64,000 bases of DNA from Salaquimonas sp041736675 (GCA_041736675.1 JBGSTD010000048.1:57505-121504), one strand, 5' to 3'; shown: positions 8,393-16,517, counted from the stretch's first letter. Numbers and translations: made by a program. The notes: a model not told the origin generated them from the letters alone.

Positions 8393-8956
8393 TCACTCTG
8401 CCGCATCCATGCTTTCCAGCACAACATTGTCATTTGTATAGATACAAATCTCGCCCGCGATCTTCATTGCCTTGCGGGCAATTTCCTCCGCGTTCATCTT
8501 TGTATCTGCCAAGGCACGCGCGGCCGCCAGGGCGTAATTGCCCCCTGAACCAATGGCCATGATCCCGCCTTCAGGCTCCAACACATCGCCGTTACCTGTC
8601 ACGCACAATGTGATATCCTTGTCCGCAACCAGCATCATTGCTTCCAGATTGCGCAGATATTTGTCGGTGCGCCAGTCTTTCGCCAGTTCCACACAGGCCC
8701 GCATCAGTTGGCCCGGATATTGTTCCAGCTTTTTTTCCAACCTGTCGAGCAGTGTAAAGGCATCAGCCGTTGCGCCGGCAAATCCGGTGATGACCTGATT
8801 GTCCTTGCCTATCCGGCGGACTTTGCGCGCATTACCTTTCATGACCGTGTTTCCAAGACTGACTTGTCCATCTCCGGCAATCACCACTTTGCCGCCCTTG
8901 CGGACAGTGACAATCGTCGTGGCGTACATGGTATTGGGCTTGTGCTGGTCGGTCAT
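8393..8956 (-). CDS. hslV: ATP-dependent protease peptidase subunit HslV
   Basis: HslV (ClpQ) is the proteasome-like N-terminal-threonine peptidase of the HslUV complex. The 187-residue product contains TTIVTVRKGGKVVIAGDGQ, where the first T of the TT pair is the expected nucleophile, after a roughly 12-residue propeptide that must be removed. Further family marks are SLGNTVMKGNARKVRRI and GSGGNYALAAARAL. The start has a good ribosome site (GGAG 8 bases upstream on the minus strand). It begins the hslV-GNAT-hslU operon; a CTTGCA-type candidate promoter lies 30-57 bases upstream. Confidence 0.97.
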   Translation of the reverse strand: MTDQHKPNTMYATTIVTVRKGGKVVIAGDGQVSLGNTVMKGNARKVRRIGKDNQVITGFAGATADAFTLLDRLEKKLEQYPGQLMRACVELAKDWRTDKYLRNLEAMMLVADKDITLCVTGNGDVLEPEGGIMAIGSGGNYALAAARALADTKMNAEEIARKAMKIAGEICIYTNDNVVLESMDAAE

Positions 8957-8985
8957 GGTCTGCTCCGGTAAAACTTGACAATTCT

Positions 8986-9013
8986 ATTTATGTCTTCCTG
9001 CGCGTCATGCAAG
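8986..9013 (-). promoter_or_regulatory. Candidate heat-shock-type promoter of hslV
   Basis: Read on the minus strand, CTTGCA (9013-9008) is followed after 15 bases by CATAAAT (8992-8986), about 30 bases before the hslV start. This resembles RpoH promoters of alphaproteobacteria and the element before dnaK in this window. Assignment is by eye only. Confidence 0.35.
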
Positions 9014-9040
9014 GTCGAACTTTTCCTGCCTGCGCCAAAA

Positions 9041-9090
9041 TGGCCCGACATGGTCAGACATGGCCCGACATGGCCCGACATTGAATGACA
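9041..9090. repeat. Tandem 10-bp repeat, unit TGGCCCGACA
   Basis: Four adjacent 10-base units: TGGCCCGACA (9041-9050), TGGTCAGACA (9051-9060, two changes), TGGCCCGACA (9061-9070) and TGGCCCGACA (9071-9080), then a degenerate fifth, TTGAATGACA (9081-9090). The array lies between divergent hslV and hisB, upstream of the candidate hslV promoter. One unit per helical turn would put identical faces on the same side of the DNA, as for an operator array, though slippage is equally possible. Confidence 0.9.
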
Positions 9091-9176
9091 CCCCTGATAA
9101 TCGCACCGTTATGGCTTTCGTAAGATTGGGGTGATATATCGAACCCCAGACGAAGAAATATCAAGCGAGTAAATCC

Positions 9177-9785
9177 ATGGCCAATGGCACTGCGCGCGCG
9201 GCAAAAATAGCCCGCAAGACCAAGGAAACAGACATCTCTGTCGAGATCAATCTTGATGGTACCGGTCAATACGATATCCAGACAGGCGTCGGATTCTTTG
9301 ACCATATGCTGGACCAGTTGTCTCGTCATTCGCTGATCGACATGACAATCCGGGCAAAGGGCGATTTGCACATCGATGCCCACCACACGGTTGAAGACAC
9401 AGGAATTGCCATTGGACAAGCTCTGGCCAAGGCGCTCGGAGAGCGTGCGGGCATCAATCGCTATGCCTCGATTGACCTTGCAATGGATGAAACGCTGACA
9501 CGGGCAGCACTTGATGTTTCGGGCCGTCCCTATCTCATCTGGCAGGTCGAGTTTTCAAGGTCCAAGGTTGGGGATTTCGACACGGAATTATTTCGGGAAT
9601 TCTTTCAGGCGTTCTCGCAAAATGCCGGAATTACCCTGCACGTGACCAATCACTATGGTGAAAACAACCACCATATTGCAGAAACCTGTTTCAAGGCCGT
9701 CGCAAGGGCATTGCGTCAGGCTATTGAAATTGATCCGCGCCAGATAGGTGTCATCCCCTCAACCAAGGGCACACTCAAAGGCTGA
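9177..9785 (+). CDS. hisB: Imidazoleglycerol-phosphate dehydratase
   Basis: This enzyme dehydrates imidazoleglycerol phosphate to imidazoleacetol phosphate in histidine synthesis. The 202-residue monofunctional form has the Mn-binding His-rich motifs in duplicate: FFDHMLDQLSRHS, LHIDAHHTVEDTGIAIGQAL, then ENNHHIAETCFKAVARAL. The length is normal for an enzyme without a fused HisB phosphatase domain, as usual in alphaproteobacteria. The ribosome site is weak. It is the first gene of hisB-DUF2628-hisH-hisA-hisF-hisE-coaA, transcribed away from hslV. Confidence 0.97.
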   Translation: MANGTARAAKIARKTKETDISVEINLDGTGQYDIQTGVGFFDHMLDQLSRHSLIDMTIRAKGDLHIDAHHTVEDTGIAIGQALAKALGERAGINRYASIDLAMDETLTRAALDVSGRPYLIWQVEFSRSKVGDFDTELFREFFQAFSQNAGITLHVTNHYGENNHHIAETCFKAVARALRQAIEIDPRQIGVIPSTKGTLKG

Positions 9786-9876
9786 ACCTTGATGTGTGAT
9801 GTTTGATCTTGGCAAGTGCCATGATCGGTATTAAACCTGAAACACCAGCTTGGGCCAGTTCAGGAAACAATATCCA

Positions 9877-10377
9877 ATGGCGACCTACGAGGTCTACGCG
9901 TCAGTAAACCACCGCGATGTGGAATTTGTAAGGGACAAGGCCTCCATCCTGGCCCTCGCCCTGCCGGGCTTGTGGCTGCTGTGGAACCGGCTCTGGTTTG
10001 AATTTGCGGTTTATCTTGTCATTTCCTTCTTTCTCATTGCTTTGGGCAATGTCATCGGAAATGGCTCGGGAAATGCACTGTGGGCGCAAACAATTACGCT
10101 GATTTCGCTTGTTCCTGGCATCTTTGTATATCTGGAAGGAACAAGCTGGATAGCCTCCAGAAAAATTCGGCGCGGATTAAGTATTGTGGAACTTGTTGAC
10201 GCCGAGACCCTTGAGGCGGCAGAATTGAAATATTTCTCAAAAACTTCTGGATTGGCGGGCGAAAATAAGTCACAGGATTTTGCGCCTGAAAATCTTTCAC
10301 CTACAACAGGAGCTTCGGGGGTTTTCAGGGTCTCCGGTCACGACAAACCGGAATTTGGGCTTTTCGCAGAAGAGTAA
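9877..10377 (+). CDS. DUF2628-family membrane protein
   Basis: A 166-residue protein of the DUF2628 type, function unknown. It starts MATYEVYASVNHRDVEFVRDK, has an amphipathic N-terminus, then two or three membrane segments (LALALPGLWLLW, FAVYLVISFFLIALG, ITLISLVPGIFVYLE, about residues 28-100), and a polar C-terminal tail of about 65 residues. ATG 9877 was chosen because AGGAAA lies 9 bases before it; an in-frame start at 9850 is less supported. It sits between hisB and hisH and is separated from hisH by only 3 bases. The same insertion of a DUF2628 gene into the his operon is seen in other Rhizobiales, so a link to histidine synthesis or merely a conserved position are both possible. Confidence 0.78.
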   Translation: MATYEVYASVNHRDVEFVRDKASILALALPGLWLLWNRLWFEFAVYLVISFFLIALGNVIGNGSGNALWAQTITLISLVPGIFVYLEGTSWIASRKIRRGLSIVELVDAETLEAAELKYFSKTSGLAGENKSQDFAPENLSPTTGASGVFRVSGHDKPEFGLFAEE

Positions 10378-10380
10378 ATC

Positions 10381-11031
10381 ATGAAAGTCGCCATCATTGA
10401 TTACGGATCAGGCAATCTGCACTCCGCAGGCAAAGCCTTTGAGCGTGCCGCCCGTGAAGCAGGTATCACTGCAGAAATCAACGTTACCGATGATGCTCAA
10501 TATGTAAGTCGGGCTGATCGCATTGTACTTCCGGGTGTGGGAGCATACGCAGATTGCCGTGCAGGCCTTAATGCGGTTGACGGAATGGTTGACGCACTGG
10601 AAGAGGCCGTACACAAGAACGCCAGACCATTCCTCGGTATTTGCGTCGGTACGCAGTTGATGGCAGAACGCGGCCACGAAAAATACGTTACCGAAGGTTT
10701 GGGATGGATTGGCGGTGACGTGGTCAAAATTTCGCCTGATGATCCTGCGCTGAAAATTCCCCAGATCGGCTGGAATACGCTTGATCTGGTTCGTGACCAC
10801 CCACTGCTTGAACATATACCGACCGGCCCCACGGGATGGCACGCATATTTTGTTCATTCTTATCACATCGTAGCCGCCAACCGTGACGAGATTATTGCAA
10901 CGACCGATTATGGTGGAGCAATAACTGCGATCGTTGGCCGAGACAATCTGGTTGGCACCCAGTTTCATCCGGAGAAAAGCCAGAAACTGGGCCTTGCTCT
11001 CATCAGAAATTTTTTGAAATGGAAACCATAG
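10381..11031 (+). CDS. hisH: Imidazole glycerol phosphate synthase, glutaminase subunit HisH
   Basis: HisH is the class I glutamine amidotransferase that supplies ammonia to HisF. The 216-residue product begins KVAIIDYGSGNLHS, as the family does, and has the complete catalytic triad: C88 in FLGICVGTQLM, and H196 and E198 in TQFHPEKSQ near the C-terminus. The oxyanion strand PGVGA is also present. It follows the DUF2628 gene by 3 bases. The partner gene hisF is three positions downstream; hisA lies between, preceded by a copied fragment of its own 5' end. Confidence 0.97.
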   Translation: MKVAIIDYGSGNLHSAGKAFERAAREAGITAEINVTDDAQYVSRADRIVLPGVGAYADCRAGLNAVDGMVDALEEAVHKNARPFLGICVGTQLMAERGHEKYVTEGLGWIGGDVVKISPDDPALKIPQIGWNTLDLVRDHPLLEHIPTGPTGWHAYFVHSYHIVAANRDEIIATTDYGGAITAIVGRDNLVGTQFHPEKSQKLGLALIRNFLKWKP

Positions 11032-11034
11032 TTG

Positions 11035-11145
11035 ATGAGTAAGATCCTCTTTCCTACGATTGATTTGAAAGATGGCCGATCGCCATGCCCGCAGCAGCCG
11101 TGCTGCGAGGACAGGCAAACAGAAAAAGGCTTTGGCCATGAGTAA
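11035..11145 (+). other. Short leader-like ORF holding a duplicate of the hisA 5' end
   Basis: Bases 11035-11077 repeat the first 43 bases of hisA (11138-11180) with only two differences, at an offset of 103 bases. Because 103 is not a multiple of three, the copy reads MSKILFPTIDLKDG like HisA, then leaves homology and ends at TAA 11143-11145, inside the start region of the true hisA. The result is a 36-codon ORF whose stop overlaps the hisA start, 3 bases after hisH. It contains a small hairpin (11090-11107). It may be a relic of a partial tandem duplication, or serve for translational coupling from hisH to hisA. No protein function is suggested. Confidence 0.8.
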
Positions 11146-11878
11146 GATCCTCTTTCCTGCGATTGATTTGAAGGATGGCCAATGCGTCCGTCTCAGGCTC
11201 GGCGATATGGATCAGGCAACGGTTTATAATGACAGTCCGGCTGCGCAGGCCAAAGCCTTTGAGGACCAGGGCTTTAACTGGCTTCATGTTGTTGATCTCA
11301 ATGGGGCGTTTGCTGGCGAAAGCGTCAATGGAACTGCAGTCGAGGAAATTCTTAAGGCAACCAGAAATCCGGTTCAGCTGGGCGGTGGTATTCGAACACT
11401 TGAACATATCGAAAGTTGGCTTGCGAAAGGCCTGACCCGTGTAATTCTCGGCACGGTTGCGGTCAGAAACCCGGCGCTGGTATTTGAAGCATGTACCCAT
11501 TTTCCTGGCCATATTGCCGTGGGCATTGATGCAAAGGGCGGCAAGGTGGCTGTCGAGGGTTGGGCTGAGGCATCAACCCTCGGGGTAATTGAACTAGCCC
11601 GAAAATTTGAGGACGCGGGAGTTTCGGCGATCATCTATACCGACATCGACCGCGATGGTGTGCTGACGGGGATCAACTGGGACGCGACCATTGAACTTGC
11701 CAATGCTGTCTCCATTCCGGTTATTGCCTCGGGTGGTCTCGCCTCGATTGATGATGTCAAACGCATGATGCAGCCAGATGCAGCAAAACTGGAAGGCGCA
11801 ATTACAGGGCGCGCACTTTACGATGGCAGGCTGGACCCTGCTGAAGCTCTTTCCGTTCTGCGAAGGGCTGGAAAATGA
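11138..11878 (+). CDS. hisA: Phosphoribosylformimino-AICAR-P isomerase HisA
   Basis: HisA carries out the Amadori isomerisation of ProFAR to PRFAR, the fourth step of histidine synthesis. The 246-residue TIM barrel begins SKILFPAIDLKDGQCVRL with the catalytic D10, has the second catalytic aspartate in IYTDIDRDG (about 131), and phosphate-binding loops LGGGIRT and VIASGGLAS. ATG 11138 gives the standard N-terminus; upstream in-frame codons from 11072 are not family sequence. The gene overlaps hisF by 4 bases (ATGA). Its 5' end is duplicated upstream, an oddity described separately. Confidence 0.97.
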   Translation: MSKILFPAIDLKDGQCVRLRLGDMDQATVYNDSPAAQAKAFEDQGFNWLHVVDLNGAFAGESVNGTAVEEILKATRNPVQLGGGIRTLEHIESWLAKGLTRVILGTVAVRNPALVFEACTHFPGHIAVGIDAKGGKVAVEGWAEASTLGVIELARKFEDAGVSAIIYTDIDRDGVLTGINWDATIELANAVSIPVIASGGLASIDDVKRMMQPDAAKLEGAITGRALYDGRLDPAEALSVLRRAGK

Positions 11879-12651
11879 CCCTCAAGACCCGCATCATACC
11901 CTGCCTTGACGTCAAGGACGGTCGTGTCGTCAAAGGTGTCAACTTCGTTGACTTGATTGACGCTGGAGATCCGGTTGCAGCCGCCATTGCCTATGATGCG
12001 GCCGGGGCCGATGAGTTGACATTCCTTGATATCACCGCATCTTCCGATGGTCGCGCGGCAACTTTCGACATGATTGCGAGAACGGCAGAGCAGTGTTTCA
12101 TGCCTGTAACTGTCGGCGGCGGTGTTCGTGAAATTGCTGATATCAGAAAGCTTCTGCTGGCAGGGGCAGACAAGGTTTCAATCAACACCACCGCAGTGCA
12201 AAATCCTGATTTTGTTGCTGAGGCGGCCGATAAGTTTGGCAATCAGTGCATTGTCGTCGCGATTGATGCCAAGAAGGTTTCCGCGATGGGGGAAGTTGAC
12301 CGCTGGGAAATATTCACCCATGGCGGACGCACACAAACCGGTATTGATGCGGTCGAGTTTGCCCGTCTGGTTGTTGAAAAAGGAGCTGGAGAAATCCTGC
12401 TGACTTCGATGGACCGCGATGGCACCAAGTCCGGATATAACCTGCCGCTGACCAGAGCGGTTGCCGATGCGGTCGAAGTACCGGTGATCGCCTCAGGCGG
12501 TGTAGGCACGCTTGACCATCTGGTTGATGGGGTAAAGATCGGCCATGCGAGCGCTGTCCTTGCCGCCTCAATTTTTCATTTCGGTACTTATACAATAGAC
12601 GAAGCAAAACGGCATATGCAGAAAGCCGGAATTCCGGTAAGACTGGATTAG
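11875..12651 (+). CDS. hisF: Imidazole glycerol phosphate synthase, cyclase subunit HisF
   Basis: HisF uses ammonia from HisH to convert PRFAR into imidazoleglycerol phosphate and AICAR. The 258-residue TIM barrel begins TLKTRIIPCLDVKDGRVVKGV, with the catalytic aspartate D12, and has the second one in LLTSMDRDGTKSGYN. The family phosphate loops VGGGVRE and VIASGGVGT are present. The start overlaps the stop of hisA, and hisE follows after 55 bases. HisF and HisA are homologous barrels, which the shared DxKDG and DxDRDG patterns show. Confidence 0.98.
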   Translation: MTLKTRIIPCLDVKDGRVVKGVNFVDLIDAGDPVAAAIAYDAAGADELTFLDITASSDGRAATFDMIARTAEQCFMPVTVGGGVREIADIRKLLLAGADKVSINTTAVQNPDFVAEAADKFGNQCIVVAIDAKKVSAMGEVDRWEIFTHGGRTQTGIDAVEFARLVVEKGAGEILLTSMDRDGTKSGYNLPLTRAVADAVEVPVIASGGVGTLDHLVDGVKIGHASAVLAASIFHFGTYTIDEAKRHMQKAGIPVRLD

Positions 12652-12706
12652 GTCGCATTTCACAGGATATGCGAGCGAATGCAGGCAGCAGATAAAGGTA
12701 GTATCC

Positions 12707-13108
12707 ATGGCTCGATTTACCCTTGGCAGTTTGGAAAAAATCATTGCGGAGCGCGCAGAGGTTACAGACGGTTCCTCCTATACGGCAACACTGATTTCCT
12801 GCGGTATCGAGAAGTGTGCGCAGAAAATGGGAGAAGAGGCGGTAGAGACTGTTATTGCCGCATCTATACGTGATCGCAGTGAACTCACCAAAGAGGCGGC
12901 TGATCTGCTTTACCATTTGCTGGTGGTATTGAAAGCAAGCAATATTCCTCTCAAGGACGTCATGGGCGAGCTTGACCGCCGGACCAGCCAGTCCGGCATA
13001 ACAGAAAAAGCCTCCCGTCCGGCGCCCGCCCGTCCTGTTCCCGGTAAAGGATCAGCAAAAGCCAAGTCGCCTGCAGTATCTAGAGCACGGAAGACCAATA
13101 CAAGATGA
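12707..13108 (+). CDS. hisE: Phosphoribosyl-ATP pyrophosphohydrolase HisE
   Basis: HisE hydrolyses phosphoribosyl-ATP to phosphoribosyl-AMP and pyrophosphate, the second histidine step. It belongs to the all-alpha MazG-like NTP pyrophosphatases: the metal-binding helix is EKCAQKMGEEAVETVIAA (about 38-55) and the second is KEAADLLYHLLVVLKA. At 133 residues it exceeds the usual roughly 107; the extra tail (about 100-133) is rich in Pro, Ala, Lys, Arg and Ser and looks disordered and basic. Monofunctional HisE without fused HisI is normal in this group. The stop overlaps coaA by 4 bases (ATGA). Confidence 0.93.
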   Translation: MARFTLGSLEKIIAERAEVTDGSSYTATLISCGIEKCAQKMGEEAVETVIAASIRDRSELTKEAADLLYHLLVVLKASNIPLKDVMGELDRRTSQSGITEKASRPAPARPVPGKGSAKAKSPAVSRARKTNTR

Positions 13109-14142
13109 GCCTTGCGGATGAAAAACGATCAAGAGCGATCTTGAAAGCCGTTCGGCGCGGTTCAACAATCAAGCAGGATGAATTCTGGAATCCAAAGGAT
13201 CCCGATGCTCTGGTATCGCCTTTTCTGACCTTCACCACGGAAGAATGGTCAAAGTTCAGGGCCGATACTCCAATGACCTTGAGCGAGGAAGAAATCAAGC
13301 GGGTCCGTTCGCTCAACGATCCGGTTTCCATCGAAGAGGTGGAGCGCATTTATCTTTCCCTGTCGAGACTGCTTTCCGCTCACGTCGAATCATCCATCAG
13401 TCTCTTCAAGCAACGCGCCCGCTTCCTCTCATTGCGCGGTCAGAAAACACCTTTTATCATCGGAATTGCCGGTTCGGTAGCTGTGGGAAAATCCACGGTT
13501 GCACGGTTGTTGAAAGAGCTCCTCGCCCGCTGGCCCTCAAGCCCCAAGGTTGAGCTGATTACCACCGATGGTTTCCTGTTACCCAACTCGACCCTGCGCC
13601 GCCGCCGCCTGATGAACCGCAAGGGGTTCCCAGAGAGCTATGATTTTGGAGCGCTGCTGAGATTTCTTTCAGCCATCAAGGCTGGGGAACCTGAGGTTCA
13701 TGCGCCTCTTTACTCACATCTGACCTATGATGTCTTGAGGGGCGAGCAGCGCACGGTGGAGCGGCCCGATATCCTGATTTTCGAGGGTATAAATGTTCTT
13801 CAATCGCGTGAACTTCCCAAAGCGGGAATGAGCGTGCCGTTTGTTTCGGATTTTTTTGATTTTTCCGTTTACATTGATGCTGATGAGCGGGATATCGAGC
13901 GTTGGTATGTCGAGCGTTTCATGCGGTTGCGCAATACCGCTTTTACCAATCCCAAATCCTTCTTTCACCGCTATTCGGCATTGTCGGAAGATGCTGGTTA
14001 TGCCATTGCCCAGGGCCTTTGGGACAATATCAATCTGATCAACCTGCATCAGAACATTTTGCCAACCCGCCCGCGCGCCGATCTGGTCCTGCGCAAGGGT
14101 TCAAACCACATGATCGAGCATGTGGCATTGCGGAAACTATAG
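13105..14142 (+). CDS. coaA: Type I pantothenate kinase
   Basis: CoaA phosphorylates pantothenate, the first and usually rate-limiting step of coenzyme A synthesis. The 345-residue product has Walker A GIAGSVAVGKSTVAR near residue 120 and the type I motifs VELITTDGFLLPN, RKGFPESYDF and DILIFEGINVLQ. It is about 30 residues longer at the N-terminus than the E. coli enzyme. It is coupled to hisE by an ATGA overlap and is the last gene of the his operon. With coaE at the left edge, two CoA synthesis steps fall in this window, but in separate transcription units. Confidence 0.96.
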   Translation: MSLADEKRSRAILKAVRRGSTIKQDEFWNPKDPDALVSPFLTFTTEEWSKFRADTPMTLSEEEIKRVRSLNDPVSIEEVERIYLSLSRLLSAHVESSISLFKQRARFLSLRGQKTPFIIGIAGSVAVGKSTVARLLKELLARWPSSPKVELITTDGFLLPNSTLRRRRLMNRKGFPESYDFGALLRFLSAIKAGEPEVHAPLYSHLTYDVLRGEQRTVERPDILIFEGINVLQSRELPKAGMSVPFVSDFFDFSVYIDADERDIERWYVERFMRLRNTAFTNPKSFFHRYSALSEDAGYAIAQGLWDNINLINLHQNILPTRPRADLVLRKGSNHMIEHVALRKL

Positions 14143-14189
14143 GCGCAAGCGCCATGTGTGTTGGTTTGAATTCTGCCCGGGTCTTAAAG

Positions 14190-15818
14190 TCAGTTCTGTG
14201 AACTCAGCTTTTGCTCTGCAGGTTCCCACAGCTTGTAGCGCAGGGCGTTGTCATATTTTATGATCGAGTTTACCCCGCCGATGCCTATCTGTTCGATCAG
14301 GTTTTTTTGTTCGCCAAAAAGCGACACGCCAACTCCGGCTCTGTGGTTGGCGAGCTCAAACCCCAAAGCTTCCAGCAGGGTTGGATAAACATCCGGCATC
14401 ATGGCACTGCGTTCTTCAATTTTGGCCGAAATACCATCACCAAACATGAAGAACAGATTTTCGCGCTTTTGTGAGATGAGGCTCGAATAGACTTCATTTT
14501 TCATGGAAAGATGGTCGCTTTGGACAACTACGATTGTGTCCTTGAGAAGACCTTCAGCACCGGCCTTTTCCATAAACTCCTGCAATAGCAGATTTGTGCA
14601 ATAGATTGCGGCAGGCGATGGACTGTTTGTCATCTCAAGCTCTTTGCGTCCCTTGCAGGAAGATGAAAGATTGCCCAGAGGCGCATGTCCGCCCATGGTG
14701 AGAATCGAGATTCCAAACGGTTTTCCGGAAGCCTGGCCCTTGCGCAGGAGATCGTAGCTGGCTTTGAAAACAACATCATCATGTGAACCGAAACTCTCCC
14801 TGCCGTCTTGCAGTATGCTCTTGGCATCATCGGGATACATCTCGAGCAACTGCTCGAAACCAATCACTGTCTGATAGCCGTGATCTCCAAACAATTTGTC
14901 TGTTGCGGCGAATGTCTTGTCCGCCCCCAACAGGATTGAGAGCTGGTAGTCGTGACTTTCCAGAACATCTCCAAGGCAGGTCGCATTCGGCATGAATTTC
15001 GCATAGATATCAAAATAATTTCCAGTTCCAAGACCGACTGATGACAGGGGTACGCCACAAAGGGATGAGGAAAGCCCGGCGGCAGTCCAACCCGTATCAT
15101 GGGCTTGAATGATATTGTGGGCCGTGAATCCGGTTTTTTCCATTTGCGCCAAAGGTTGCATGATGGGCCCGAATACGGCTTCGTTAAAATAAGTCCGTTC
15201 CGTGCTTTCCAGAAAAACATGGATGAAGTTTTTCGGCCTTCTACCGTTTGCAAGATTGACCGAGGGTTTCACATAATTCTTCAACAAGGTGTCGTTGGCC
15301 TCGGCTGCCTTGCCTGACACAAGGTCAATTCCGGCAGTGGCTACAGCCGGGTTGATTGCCAGTATCGCTACCGCGAGTAGCTTATCAAATCTGGATACCC
15401 ATCCGAGCCGGTTTTTCAAGAGCAGCAGCCCGATGCAGATATAGGCAATTGCAGAGATCGGCTTGATCGTCCTAGCCAGATAGTTCATCACCACATCAGA
15501 CCCACCTATCCCGGTTGAAAAATGATAGAGGATCGACGACCAGTCAAACATGCCAAACTCGGCAATGAAATAAACCCAGAAACCCAGAAGCAGCAAAGGC
15601 AGGAATGAGTAAAGAAACCTGCTGCGCGTTGTTGGGGCATTTCCCATCCGCGTGAACGGGTAGATGATCACAAAAAGACCCAATGTGATAATGAGCGAAA
15701 CATTGGGCGTTAGCCAGAAGGCGAGACGCAACAGGATGCCGGTTCCCATGGCGAGGAACAAAGCTGCAATCAGCGGTACCAAACTGGATATTTCAAATTT
15801 TTTGCTGTTCATTTCCAA
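14190..15818 (-). CDS. OpgB-like phosphoglycerol transferase (membrane sulfatase-fold)
   Basis: An alkaline-phosphatase-fold membrane enzyme. The 542-residue product has about five N-terminal membrane helices (residues 10-175) and a periplasmic catalytic domain. The opening of that domain, HVFLESTERTYFNEAVFG, followed by GWTAAGLSSSLCGVPLS, resembles the ESLERTYF and GTGWT pattern that I recall for OpgB/MdoB, which transfers phosphoglycerol from phosphatidylglycerol to periplasmic glucans. Later metal-site motifs include TMGGHAPL and VVQSDHLSM. In Rhizobiales the likely acceptor is cyclic beta-glucan (role of CgmB), which is inference. LtaS-type or phosphoethanolamine transferase activity is less likely. 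It converges with coaA and follows the AlkB gene on the same strand. Confidence 0.75.
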   Translation of the reverse strand: MEMNSKKFEISSLVPLIAALFLAMGTGILLRLAFWLTPNVSLIITLGLFVIIYPFTRMGNAPTTRSRFLYSFLPLLLLGFWVYFIAEFGMFDWSSILYHFSTGIGGSDVVMNYLARTIKPISAIAYICIGLLLLKNRLGWVSRFDKLLAVAILAINPAVATAGIDLVSGKAAEANDTLLKNYVKPSVNLANGRRPKNFIHVFLESTERTYFNEAVFGPIMQPLAQMEKTGFTAHNIIQAHDTGWTAAGLSSSLCGVPLSSVGLGTGNYFDIYAKFMPNATCLGDVLESHDYQLSILLGADKTFAATDKLFGDHGYQTVIGFEQLLEMYPDDAKSILQDGRESFGSHDDVVFKASYDLLRKGQASGKPFGISILTMGGHAPLGNLSSSCKGRKELEMTNSPSPAAIYCTNLLLQEFMEKAGAEGLLKDTIVVVQSDHLSMKNEVYSSLISQKRENLFFMFGDGISAKIEERSAMMPDVYPTLLEALGFELANHRAGVGVSLFGEQKNLIEQIGIGGVNSIIKYDNALRYKLWEPAEQKLSSQN

Positions 15819-15902
15819 AGTTCCGATAAATTCTCATGCGCTCGGAAAACGGATACACTTATTTCGTTAAAATTGGGTGAGAAGTCCGGCTGCTTAAATC
15901 AA

Positions 15903-16517
15903 CTAACTTAAATTGACACGCCGGAGGGTGAGATTGATTCTGCCGCCGTTTTTAAGCAGGGTCGAGGTATCAGGATAGATCCTGTCAACGCCGTGGAAGG
16001 CAAGCCGTGACTGTCCTGTCAGCACCACAACATCCCCGCTTTGCAATTTGAACGAACTGGTCTTGCCGCCGCGTTCGGTGCCGCCAATGCGAAACAGGCA
16101 GCTGTCTCCAAGAGAAATAGAAACAACCGGAGCACTGAAATCCAGTTCATCCCTGTCCTGGTGAAGTCCCATCCTGGCGGCTTCATCATAGAAGTTGACG
16201 AGGCATGCCTCAGCAGCATGCGGGTAAGCTGAAACATCCTGCCAGATATGCTCAAGGCTGGAAGGCATCGGGCACCAGGGCTCGCCGGTCTGTGGATGAT
16301 GGTCCTGATAACGGTAACCGTTTTCCTTGTCGCTCACCCAGCCCAAAATTCCGCAATTGGTCATACGCACCGACATTTCCTTGCCGGTTTTTGGCATTTT
16401 AGGTACAAAAAGCGGAGACTGGCGGACAATTTCCCGGATTTCCGCTACGATACTTTCCTGTTGCGTCCTTGAAAGATAACCGGGAATCCATTTGGCCCCG
16501 TTGGGTAGCACCTGCAT
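15903..16517 (-). CDS. alkB: AlkB-family alpha-ketoglutarate-dependent dioxygenase
   Basis: AlkB enzymes oxidatively remove methyl groups from damaged bases (1-methyladenine, 3-methylcytosine) using Fe(II), oxygen and 2-oxoglutarate. The 204-residue product has the full set: H119 and D121 in GLHQDRDE, H175 in LAFHGVDRI, and the 2-oxoglutarate-binding arginines R193 and R199 in GGRINLTLRR. LVNFYDEAARMGLH matches the family's NxYxxxxxxxxH pattern. ATG 16517 was chosen for its strong ribosome site (GGAGA) and family N-terminus; the frame stays open upstream to 16568. No ada-like partner is adjacent. Confidence 0.92.
   Translation of the reverse strand: MQVLPNGAKWIPGYLSRTQQESIVAEIREIVRQSPLFVPKMPKTGKEMSVRMTNCGILGWVSDKENGYRYQDHHPQTGEPWCPMPSSLEHIWQDVSAYPHAAEACLVNFYDEAARMGLHQDRDELDFSAPVVSISLGDSCLFRIGGTERGGKTSSFKLQSGDVVVLTGQSRLAFHGVDRIYPDTSTLLKNGGRINLTLRRVNLS

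Noticed and set aside
10408..11139. A 243-codon minus-strand frame across hisH and the hisA leader
   Set aside because: hisH on the plus strand has a complete catalytic triad; the antisense translation has no family features.
14143..14160. GGCGCAAGCGCC after coaA as a terminator
   Set aside because: The stem is only 4-5 bp and no T run follows.
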